64,000 bases of DNA from a virus. Location: IMG/VR virus record IMGVR_UViG_3300033146_000946, positions 83,062-147,061 of that record, one strand, 5' to 3'. The notes under the pieces are model-generated. The model ran no database searches and was not told where the DNA came from. It was given only the letters and a program-made list of their open reading frames with translations. The translations under genes were made by a program, and so were the position numbers. Every line of letters begins with the position of its first letter. The first letter of the stretch is position 1. Shown here in pieces: positions 24,524 through 32,337 of the stretch.

Positions 24524-25177
24524 CTAATGTTTTCTAAAAGCTATATTATATTTTTTGTCTACCATACATAAATTACAAGATTTACAACTACCAGGACATA
24601 ATTTATATCCTTCTGGTATTTCTTCATTTTTATCTAATATAGTTGTCATACCATTATTACCTTTATTATGTCCAGAACCTTTAACTAAAAAAGATACATT
24701 TTTAAAATTAAGATCTTTTCTAGATGTATAACCATAAACTACAATTCCAAAATTTCTTAATTTTTTAGCAATAACATCTAGTTTTTTAATATCATGTTGA
24801 TCCCAAAAATCTCCAGCTTCATTAAATCTAATATATTTAATAGGTATACTAGATTTTTTATCAGCTATTTTTTTAATAATATCATTAGATATAGTAGTAG
24901 CTGAATTATTTCTCCAATAATTAAATTGTCTTTGTCGATAAGGTTCAACTTGTTTATATAATTGTTCTGCTTTTAAAGCATAACATTTAGCACCATTTTT
25001 AACAGCATTACACATTCCAAGTTCTTTACTTGGACAATTAGTAGCTGATCCCATATTTAAAATTAAAGTATTTTTACCAAGTTTAGTATTACCTATTGAT
25101 ATTTCTAATATATTTGAATCATTTGTAACTAATGCCATTTTTTTTAAAAGTTTATTTATTTTTTGTAATTTATTCAT
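24524..25177 (-). CDS. Gp88-like / radical-SAM-like phage protein
   Basis: 217 residues. Cysteines and spacing match the phage gp88 family: ATNCPSKELGMC then KCYALKAEQLYKQVEPYRQRQ, followed by IRFNEAGDFWDQ and a closing LCPGSCKSCNLC. The Cys sets suggest an Fe-S cluster. The family has been compared to radical-SAM enzymes, but its reaction is unknown. Confidence 0.65.
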   Translation of the reverse strand: MNKLQKINKLLKKMALVTNDSNILEISIGNTKLGKNTLILNMGSATNCPSKELGMCNAVKNGAKCYALKAEQLYKQVEPYRQRQFNYWRNNSATTISNDIIKKIADKKSSIPIKYIRFNEAGDFWDQHDIKKLDVIAKKLRNFGIVVYGYTSRKDLNFKNVSFLVKGSGHNKGNNGMTTILDKNEEIPEGYKLCPGSCKSCNLCMVDKKYNIAFRKH

Positions 25178-25178
25178 T

Positions 25179-25529
25179 TTATTTTTCCTTATATAATTCT
25201 TTTAATTTTGATATTATATCTAAAATTTCAATTAATTTTTTATGTATTTTCATAGATAGTATTTTTTTTATTATTTTTATATGTTTAAATAATTTAAATA
25301 CTTTAAATATAGGTAATAATAATATAATATCAAACCAATAATTTTTAAAAAAATCTTTTTTATTATTATATATAATAAAAAGATATATTAATTCTATTAT
25401 ATAATAGAATGAAATAATATATAAAATATTATGTATAATATTATTTTTAAATTTAAATGATAAAAAAAATACTATTACCCATATTATAAATATTATATAT
25501 TTGATAATTTTATTAAATTTTAAATTCAT
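25179..25529 (-). CDS. stand-alone voltage-sensor-like membrane protein
   Basis: 116 residues with four hydrophobic helices. S2 carries an acid (IIELIYL, Glu46); the S2-S3 linker KKDFFKNYWFDIILLLPI closely resembles the FFK..W..ID..LLP stretch of Kv channels, with Asp67 in S3; S4 has lysine every third residue (76, 79, 82, 85, 88). There is no pore helix or TVGYG selectivity filter. After S4 comes an amphipathic helix. It may sense membrane potential or block a host channel; function unknown. Confidence 0.65.
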   Translation of the reverse strand: MNLKFNKIIKYIIFIIWVIVFFLSFKFKNNIIHNILYIISFYYIIELIYLFIIYNNKKDFFKNYWFDIILLLPIFKVFKLFKHIKIIKKILSMKIHKKLIEILDIISKLKELYKEK

Positions 25530-25857
25530 TACAATTTATTATTTTTATAGTTATATTTAATTTTTTTATTTTATTTACATATTTTAACATTTTAGCTTTA
25601 TTAAAATCATGTTTAGTAAAACATAATAAAAATATACCTGGTTTTTTTCCAGTAAATGTACTATATGCTAATGCTTGACCGATTGCTTCATACCATTTAC
25701 AAGCAAAATCTACTTCATATGCATGCGACTTTGTAATTATATCAACACTTAATCCATTATCTAATTTATATTCAATTTTACCATTAATAATATCAGCTAA
25801 TTTGATCTGATATTGTTGTTCTGATAATTCTTTTTTTTTAGTATTATTAATAATCAT
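25513..25857 (-). CDS. small PD-(D/E)XK nuclease-like protein
   Basis: 114 residues. SVDIITKSHAYEVDFACKW gives the D, the E-x-D and the K positions of a PD-(D/E)XK core, then EAIGQALAYSTFTGKKPGI with the Gln of motif IV. Proteins of this length and pattern are frequent in phages and mobile elements. DNA cleavage is likely if the core is intact. It overlaps the membrane gene by 17 nt. Confidence 0.6.
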   Translation of the reverse strand: MIINNTKKKELSEQQYQIKLADIINGKIEYKLDNGLSVDIITKSHAYEVDFACKWYEAIGQALAYSTFTGKKPGIFLLCFTKHDFNKAKMLKYVNKIKKLNITIKIINCNEFKI

Positions 25858-25859
25858 AA

Positions 25860-26267
25860 TTAAATCTCATAATATTTTAATACTTTAATTAATTCTTTTT
25901 TTAATTCGCAAATATCGTTAATAGAAGTGATAGAATGTTTAGTTTCATTTCTATTTTCATCAAATGTACCAATATACATTTTAGATGATTCTAAATATAA
26001 TCTAGCAAGTGGTTTTCTATTATTATCATCTAATAATATACCACAATATTTTATTTTATCTCTTAAAATAATTCTAGAAGGATTAATTTTTGAAGATAAT
26101 AATCCAATAATTATTCCATATGAAATCAATTCTTCATCAGTTGTTTGTATTCTAACTTCTGATTCTTGTTGTACTTCAATTTCATCTATTTCTTCTTCTG
26201 CTATAATTCCTTCTATATTATTAATATTATCAGTATTTTTTTTAAAAAGTTTTTTAAAAATCTCCAT
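25860..26267 (-). CDS. unknown acidic protein
   Basis: 135 residues. An acidic N-terminal stretch (IIAEEEIDEIEVQQESEVR) precedes a predicted alpha/beta domain. Wording such as KPLARLYLESSKMYIGTFDEN followed by ISDICELKKEL resembles the C-terminal domain of small host restriction-helper proteins, but I cannot place it. Function unknown. Confidence 0.55.
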   Translation of the reverse strand: MEIFKKLFKKNTDNINNIEGIIAEEEIDEIEVQQESEVRIQTTDEELISYGIIIGLLSSKINPSRIILRDKIKYCGILLDDNNRKPLARLYLESSKMYIGTFDENRNETKHSITSINDICELKKELIKVLKYYEI

Positions 26268-26278
26268 TTAATTCTCCT

Positions 26279-26722
26279 TTACCAACTACTGATATAATAC
26301 AATGTATCTATTTCAAAATTTACTGGTTCTATAATACCATCTCCAAATGTTTCTTGTAATTCTTCACCATTTAAAATTTTATATATTTTATCATAAGTAT
26401 TTACAATATCTTCAATAAAATATTCATCTATATCTGTTGAACCAAAAAAGAATCCAGCAGTTGGTGGTAAATTTTCATTTATATAATCCAAATCATCTGA
26501 ATTATCTTTTATATATTTTAATATATCTAATAATGTTTCAAGAATATCTCTTGTTAATTTATAATAATTACAGTCATCAATATTATCTTGTACATTTCTA
26601 ACAAACCAATTATGTAATGCATTGAATTTTCGCCAATAAGCTATTTCTTCAAGATCATCATAATTGGGTTCAGATTTATTAGTTTGTTGATGTTCACGAT
26701 ACATCATCATATCTAAACCCAT
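26279..26722 (-). CDS. conserved phage protein (MGLDM family)
   Basis: 147 residues with the recurrent features of a widespread phage protein: MGLDMMMYRE at the start, EIAYWRKFNALHNWF near 28, DDCNYYKLTRDIL near 52 and AGFFFGSTDIDEYF near 90. Copies occur in many unrelated phages but no activity is assigned. It lies just downstream of the polymerase gene. Confidence 0.7.
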   Translation of the reverse strand: MGLDMMMYREHQQTNKSEPNYDDLEEIAYWRKFNALHNWFVRNVQDNIDDCNYYKLTRDILETLLDILKYIKDNSDDLDYINENLPPTAGFFFGSTDIDEYFIEDIVNTYDKIYKILNGEELQETFGDGIIEPVNFEIDTLYYISSW

Positions 26723-26731
26723 ATTATCTCC

Positions 26732-29700
26732 TTATTCAAAATCATGATTAACTTTATCTAATTTAACTTTATCTGGAATATCATCTAAACCAATATCGAT
26801 AAATAAAGATTGTTGTTTAACACGAGAGATGTTAAATTTATTTAACATCTTATCTATTTGTTTATTATAATAACTAATATCTATTTCAGATATGTCCTTA
26901 GCTAATTTAATAAATTTATAATTTTCACCAGTTTTTTTCTCATAAAACTTTTTAAATTTTGGATCAGTTAAAGGTTTACACGTAATAATGTAAGGAATAG
27001 TTGTATCAACTGCAGGTTTAGAATGAGTAAGATGTTCATATTGAGCTGCTAAAAATGCAACTTGACCAGTTTTATCATCGTATTCATCTAAATCTTTATT
27101 TAATCTAATCCTATATTCAAAATCCTTTAATTCTAATCCAGTAAAATCATATGCTTCTCTAATAACTTCTTCCATTGGTTTATTATTAAACCAATATTCA
27201 ATAGCTAAATCACGAGCCCTATCTTGTACATAACAATTACGAGATGATTTTAATGAAGATCCATGTAAGTGAGTATGTCCTTCAATTTCAACAACATAAT
27301 TTTTCATAGCACAAAAATAAGCTGGTCCTACAATATCTAGTTCCATTTGCATATAATTTTCATCAATACCAAATTGATTAATCATTAATTGATCTAACCA
27401 TTTATTAGTTTCTTCTTCAGAAATCCATTTATCAATAGCAAGACCATCAGTATTATGTAAAACTATATTACCTAATGCTGTAACAAAAGTTCCATCATCA
27501 GTTGATATATCATAAACATATGTATCATTTTTATTAGATATTATTATATTATTTTTAATAACTAAACCATTAGAATAATCTTCATCATTATATCTAACAC
27601 ATCTATATGTATTACCATTATTAACTAAATATATTTTACAATCATTAAATATAAATTGTATACCAGCAGCTAATGTTTTAGATGAGGTATCAATATATCT
27701 ATTTTTACGCATACTATAAGGTTTAATTGCATACGTTGAATCAGCTAATAAACCACCAATAAATGCATCACCTTTTTCGACATTGTTTATAATATCAATA
27801 GGCACTTTACTATATCCATTTTTTGTATATAATTTTTTAATTAAAAACTCATATATTTTAAAACTATTTTTACCCCAAGGTATAAGTTCATAATGATTTC
27901 TAAATTCTGTTGTTCTAAATCTACATTCAAATTTTGAACCAATATATAAATTTAGTAATTTAACAATGTTTGTTTTTATATGTTTATATTTTTTACTTAA
28001 AATTAATTTTGTTTTTAAAGTTCTAAATCTAGTTTTATATGTATCTATTTTAATATTATTAAGTAAAAATCCATATAACCATGCTAATTCATTATTTATA
28101 AAATTATTATTTGGTATATAAAAATAATCAGTTAATTCAATATGACTTTTATTTACGATAATATCTTTTGGTGTTAATTCTTCTTCATTATTATTAAATA
28201 AAGAATGATCTTCTGTTATATCAACAAAACCATTTTTTATTCTAGTTCTATATATATTTTTTGATACTTCATGTCGTTTCGTATAATTAATATCAGCCCA
28301 ACCATGTCTAGTTAAAGCTTTAATAGGTTCAACTACTTCATAATTTTTAGCATCACCTCTATGTATATCTTCAATAGGAATTATATCTACCATATTCATA
28401 AATTTATTTTTAACCCAAATAGGAGTATCACCAGTTACACTATCGAGTTCTACTAATTCATCTTCGTATTTAACAATAGTTTTACCAGTAGTATATCTAC
28501 ACATTGCTGTAATAGTTGCACCAGTTATAGTATCACCATATGTTGAACTTTTTAAACCTTGAATACCATAAATAGAATTCAAAATAATTTTAATAGCAAG
28601 CTGTTGAGAATCAAGCATAGGAACTAATTCAGGATTAGTTTTAGCTGCTTCTTTCATCTCTTTTTTAATAGCTTTACGTTCAGCCCAAAGCATCTTAATT
28701 TCTTTTTTAAGAATACCTTCAATATCATTTCTAACACGAACTACGAGATCTACACCAAAGTTTTTATCTGGAAATGAATGCCAATCATATTTAGCAGTCT
28801 TTTTAAATTTGTATTTACCAGTATAAGGTCTAACTTCAATTAATTTAGTTGTATCAGGTCCTAAATTAAAAGTACATATAGCAGAAGGATACATAGATGT
28901 AAAGTCAAGTTTATATGTATCTTCAAATTTACCATATTTATATAAACCAACGAGTGCACCTTGATATTTTAATTCTTTATTATCATATTTTCTAAATTGA
29001 TATCTAGTACCAGTTCTAGAATTATATTTACTAAAATTAGTTTCAGTAGATATAAGTTTATTTTTATAAAAGTTACGAGCTAAAAATATTTTAGGTATAA
29101 AAGATGGATAACTATTCATAGTATCATTTAAAGATACTTGAACTTTTTCAGCAAGTGTTATATCATTTCTAATATAAACAGCACCTACATGTTCAGTTCT
29201 AATAACATCTGCTTTTTGATATGACCATAATAAATCTGGATTTTCAGTTCTAACTTTTTCAGTATTTCTAATAGCATCTTCAAGTTCAACATCAGCATCT
29301 TTATCAAGTGGTACTTTATAATGTCGTGCTAATGTTTTTAATGATTTATTTTTAAGACCATATAATGATTGATCTTTAAGAACTTTAAGATACATATCAT
29401 AATGTATTCTACCATTAATAAATATTTGACCTCTGTCATTTATAAATGGAGATTTATTTTCTCGAGCAAAACCTTGCATAGATACTTTTCTAATTTTACA
29501 TCGATTATAAAAATAAGGAAAGTCAAATATTTCTGAGTTATATCCAGCTAATATATCAACATCCCATTTTCTCATAGCTTCTACAAAATCTTGTAGAATA
29601 AATAAATCTGTTTTATCTTCGTCATAATTATTAAGTAATGTATAATTTAACTTTTCCTTTGATCCATCAGGATGATAATCCCAAATAGAAAATCCTATAC

Positions 29701-30124
29701 AAATAATAGGTTGTTTTTCTGGTTTTGGGAATACATCATCACCAACAGTTCTAGTCTCAATATCCCAGAACATTATTCTAATTTTTTCTTCATGAGGAAA
29801 TTTTAAAATAAAATCTGGATCACTAATATATAATTGTTCGACATAACTATTATTATAAATTTGATTTATTTTATCTTTATGTCTATCAAGAAATTCTCGT
29901 TGTTGAGCCGTATCATTAAATACGACTCTTTTATAATTAGTTAATTCATCATCTGGGATTTTAGTCCATTTTTCAATAGCTTTATTTGAGACAGAAACTT
30001 CTGGAAAAGCTGACTCTTCCAGAAGATTAAAAGGTTTAAAAGGAAAATTTGTATATACAAATTTATTATTATGAAAGATCCTCAGATTCGTTTTCGTTGC
30101 TTTCAACAGTAGCGGTACTTTCAT
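26732..30124 (-). CDS. family B DNA polymerase containing an intein
   Basis: 1130 residues before splicing, about 800 after. Exonuclease motifs: FWDIETR (Asp121, Glu123), GYNSEIFDFPYF near 195. Polymerase motif A DFTSMYPSAI near 408 and motif B KIILNSIYG near 512. Motif C is split: Asp561 precedes the intein and Thr892-Asp893 follow, so DTD exists only after splicing. ATG at 30124 follows GAGGAAG and overlaps the previous gene by 56 nt. It is the replicative polymerase with proofreading. Confidence 0.92.
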   Translation of the reverse strand: MKVPLLLKATKTNLRIFHNNKFVYTNFPFKPFNLLEESAFPEVSVSNKAIEKWTKIPDDELTNYKRVVFNDTAQQREFLDRHKDKINQIYNNSYVEQLYISDPDFILKFPHEEKIRIMFWDIETRTVGDDVFPKPEKQPIICIGFSIWDYHPDGSKEKLNYTLLNNYDEDKTDLFILQDFVEAMRKWDVDILAGYNSEIFDFPYFYNRCKIRKVSMQGFARENKSPFINDRGQIFINGRIHYDMYLKVLKDQSLYGLKNKSLKTLARHYKVPLDKDADVELEDAIRNTEKVRTENPDLLWSYQKADVIRTEHVGAVYIRNDITLAEKVQVSLNDTMNSYPSFIPKIFLARNFYKNKLISTETNFSKYNSRTGTRYQFRKYDNKELKYQGALVGLYKYGKFEDTYKLDFTSMYPSAICTFNLGPDTTKLIEVRPYTGKYKFKKTAKYDWHSFPDKNFGVDLVVRVRNDIEGILKKEIKMLWAERKAIKKEMKEAAKTNPELVPMLDSQQLAIKIILNSIYGIQGLKSSTYGDTITGATITAMCRYTTGKTIVKYEDELVELDSVTGDTPIWVKNKFMNMVDIIPIEDIHRGDAKNYEVVEPIKALTRHGWADINYTKRHEVSKNIYRTRIKNGFVDITEDHSLFNNNEEELTPKDIIVNKSHIELTDYFYIPNNNFINNELAWLYGFLLNNIKIDTYKTRFRTLKTKLILSKKYKHIKTNIVKLLNLYIGSKFECRFRTTEFRNHYELIPWGKNSFKIYEFLIKKLYTKNGYSKVPIDIINNVEKGDAFIGGLLADSTYAIKPYSMRKNRYIDTSSKTLAAGIQFIFNDCKIYLVNNGNTYRCVRYNDEDYSNGLVIKNNIIISNKNDTYVYDISTDDGTFVTALGNIVLHNTDGLAIDKWISEEETNKWLDQLMINQFGIDENYMQMELDIVGPAYFCAMKNYVVEIEGHTHLHGSSLKSSRNCYVQDRARDLAIEYWFNNKPMEEVIREAYDFTGLELKDFEYRIRLNKDLDEYDDKTGQVAFLAAQYEHLTHSKPAVDTTIPYIITCKPLTDPKFKKFYEKKTGENYKFIKLAKDISEIDISYYNKQIDKMLNKFNISRVKQQSLFIDIGLDDIPDKVKLDKVNHDFE
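27452..28441 (-). mobile_element. intein in DNA polymerase motif C
   Basis: Residues 562-891 (330 aa). Block A is SVTGDTPIWV with Ser as first residue; block B is ITEDHSLF; blocks F and G are STDDGTFVTALGNIVLHN, ending His-Asn before the +1 Thr. A LAGLIDADG-type insert is visible: WLYGFLLNN lacks the catalytic acid while AFIGGLLADS keeps one Asp, so the endonuclease looks partly decayed while splicing residues are intact. Confidence 0.88.
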
Positions 30125-30491
30125 TTTCAGCTTCCTCTTGTTTTTGCATATAAGTGTTTAGTCTTTCTGTAAGACTTCTAATATCATCATTGTCTATTGA
30201 TTTACCAATATTAGTGATAATACTAATTGTGTCATTAGAAATGGTATCCAATTCATCTAAGATATTTTTATTATCTTTATAATCATTTAGCAATTTAGCA
30301 TTAACAATCATTTTAGATAGAATATCAAATAGTTCATTGAATCCCATACTAGTAGCAGCAAGAAGTGCACTTGTAATTTGATCATCATTAAGATCTTTTG
30401 TTTCTAATTCATTGATAACATTTTCATAAATTTCACCAATTTTTGGGTTTTCTGATACACTATGATACATAGTATTGTTGTTTTTACTCAT
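30069..30491 (-). CDS. unknown acidic helical protein
   Basis: 140 residues, helical, ending in a Glu/Asn/Ser-rich acidic tail (ENESTATVESNENESEDLS) that is encoded in the overlap with the polymerase start. Its close coupling upstream of the polymerase suggests a replication role, unproven. Confidence 0.55.
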   Translation of the reverse strand: MSKNNNTMYHSVSENPKIGEIYENVINELETKDLNDDQITSALLAATSMGFNELFDILSKMIVNAKLLNDYKDNKNILDELDTISNDTISIITNIGKSIDNDDIRSLTERLNTYMQKQEEAENESTATVESNENESEDLS

Positions 30492-30915
30492 CTTTTAATT
30501 CCTTTAGTTTAAGTAAGATATTAACCAATTCATCATTTAAATCAGTTGTAATATTATTAACAGATTGTTCAATATATTTTCTAGATAATGTCATAGATAT
30601 TTTAGCAAGATCGTCATAATCAAGATTAGAATCTTTAATTATTTTTTCAATTGCTAAAATTAATTTATAAGAATATTCTAATTGCCCAATTGCATTAGTC
30701 AATAATTGTAAACTCATTGCATATGTAGTTCCAATCATATCTTTTTGCGTTTCTTCATCAGGTAATATACCTTCATCGTTAACAAATTGCGATTTAAATA
30801 AATTATAATATTCATCAAATTCAGTTCTAACTTTTTCACCCAGAGTAGAATAATCGACATTTTTTAAATTTTCAATAATGTCATCTATCTCAACAGGTTC
30901 TGTTACGTCTATCAT
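30484..30915 (-). CDS. unknown helical protein
   Basis: 143 residues, mainly helical and acidic, with MIDVTEPVEIDDIIENL at the start and a long amphipathic region after residue 60. It overlaps the following gene by 8 nt, so the two may act as a pair. No motif found. Confidence 0.55.
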   Translation of the reverse strand: MIDVTEPVEIDDIIENLKNVDYSTLGEKVRTEFDEYYNLFKSQFVNDEGILPDEETQKDMIGTTYAMSLQLLTNAIGQLEYSYKLILAIEKIIKDSNLDYDDLAKISMTLSRKYIEQSVNNITTDLNDELVNILLKLKELKDE

Positions 30916-30925
30916 ATAATATCCT

Positions 30926-31288
30926 TTATATTAAAGCCCAATCTCGAATATTCTTAGAATATTTAAGTTTCTTTTTATTAGTATTTAGTTCTCGTAAAAT
31001 CGCTTCATCTGATATAGAATCATATCCTATACATTTAAATCTTTTACCAGTTTTAACATTAAAATAATCTTGTCCTTTATGAAAATTTGCATGTGTTAAA
31101 ATTAATCTTTTATGAGAATCATATTTAGCATTTGTTCTATATAAAATAAAATCTTCACCTATATTATCTCTTAATTTTTCAACTAATTTTCTAGAATTAG
31201 TTAATAAATAAATTTCATCAAATAAAATTTCACGTCCAGTTTCATCATTTAATGTTACATAATCGAAATGTGATACAGTAAATTCCAT
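30926..31288 (-). CDS. small unknown protein
   Basis: 120 residues from ATG 31288, 6 nt after AGGAGC; an upstream extension to 31336 overlaps the next gene and is less likely. Mixed beta/alpha; the closing region (KTGKRFKCIGYDSISDEAI) is the best conserved-looking part. Function unknown. Confidence 0.55.
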   Translation of the reverse strand: MEFTVSHFDYVTLNDETGREILFDEIYLLTNSRKLVEKLRDNIGEDFILYRTNAKYDSHKRLILTHANFHKGQDYFNVKTGKRFKCIGYDSISDEAILRELNTNKKKLKYSKNIRDWALI

Positions 31289-31310
31289 ATTAGTGCTCCT
31301 ATTATAAATA

Positions 31311-31832
31311 CTATTTAATGATATGTAATCTTTCAAAACTAAGAGTTTCTCTTAGTTCTTCAATCATATCATTTATATATACATTATTTTTATATAAAGT
31401 ATTCTCTTTATCTATCATTAATTTAATAATATTAACTAAATGTATTACAACACCTTCTGTCAATATTAAATCATTAATATCAGATTTAGCATGAGTAACT
31501 GTTATATAATATAGTATATATAAAATTGAATCAATTTTCAAGTTATTTTCATAATTATTCGATATTATATATTTTATAATAGAATTATAGATATAACTGT
31601 AAGGTAAAGCATTTACGATTTTTGATTTATTATTAATTTTAGATTTTAATAAACATATTTTATTATCATCTATTAAAATATTAAAATTATTATTATTTAA
31701 TTCAGTAGAATATGTAGATAGAATCAAATCTAAATCAATATCATTAATAATAGTTATCCCAGAATTTTTTAAAAAAATTGATCTAGGATAACCATAATCT
31801 GCTATAAAATCAATTAATGAACTAATGTTCAT
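31311..31832 (-). CDS. unknown helical protein downstream of the ubiquitin-like gene
   Basis: 173 residues, Ile/Asn-rich and mostly helical. It begins 2 nt after the ubiquitin-like gene, with which it is probably cotranslated, so it is a candidate partner. No cysteine, hence not an E2-type carrier. No family recognised. Confidence 0.5.
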   Translation of the reverse strand: MNISSLIDFIADYGYPRSIFLKNSGITIINDIDLDLILSTYSTELNNNNFNILIDDNKICLLKSKINNKSKIVNALPYSYIYNSIIKYIISNNYENNLKIDSILYILYYITVTHAKSDINDLILTEGVVIHLVNIIKLMIDKENTLYKNNVYINDMIEELRETLSFERLHIIK

Positions 31833-31834
31833 TA

Positions 31835-32053
31835 TTAACCACCAATTAATTGATTCATAATAGTAATAGTTTTTGCATCCTGAAGTTCATCTTCTAATAC
31901 AAAATCTTTCATATAAGGTGAACCATTAATATAAATTGTCTTATTATTTCTTTTTTCAGAATTAATAAAATCAATTGCTTCTTTTAAATCGTAATCTTTT
32001 ACAACTGGGCCATTTGTATCAATCATTTCGATTGTAATTTTTTTGTTACTCAT
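31835..32053 (-). CDS. ubiquitin-like (ThiS/MoaD-type) beta-grasp protein ending in Gly-Gly
   Basis: 72 residues. The predicted order is two strands (KKITIEMI, GPVVKDY), one helix (LKEAIDFINSEKRNN), a strand with the typical YINGSPYM phrase, and a last strand running into TITIMNQLIGG. Small size, beta-grasp order and exact C-terminal diglycine are what E1/ThiF enzymes adenylate. It overlaps the GroES stop by 1 nt and lies in the same operon as an E1-like gene. It may be a sulfur carrier or a protein tag. Confidence 0.65.
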   Translation of the reverse strand: MSNKKITIEMIDTNGPVVKDYDLKEAIDFINSEKRNNKTIYINGSPYMKDFVLEDELQDAKTITIMNQLIGG

Positions 32054-32334
32054 TATTCATCTCCTAATATAATTAAAATGTCAGACTCATCCATTATTAA
32101 ATATTTTTTATCTCTTAATTCAATTTCAGTTCCAGCATACTTCCCATGTAATACTGTATCACCTATTACTGCGGTCATATCATAATCAGATGTACCTGGA
32201 CCAGTAGCAATCACTTTTGCTAATTGTGGTCTATCTTGAGCTTGATCTGGAATATAAATTCCACCTTTAGTAATTGTTTCTTTTTCGATAGGTTCTAATA
32301 AAATTTTAGAACCTAATAATGTTACATTTTTCAT
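32053..32334 (-). CDS. groES: GroES co-chaperonin
   Basis: 93 residues, full length for the family. Motifs: LLGSKILLEPIEKETITKGG with the mobile loop GGIYIPD, PQLAKVIATGPGT, GDTVLHGKYAGTEI and the closing KKYLIMDESDILIIL. It should cap host GroEL, as T4 gp31 does for capsid folding. It lies 3 nt after the 767-residue gene and overlaps the ubiquitin-like gene. Confidence 0.93.
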   Translation of the reverse strand: MKNVTLLGSKILLEPIEKETITKGGIYIPDQAQDRPQLAKVIATGPGTSDYDMTAVIGDTVLHGKYAGTEIELRDKKYLIMDESDILIILGDE

Positions 32335-32337
32335 AAA

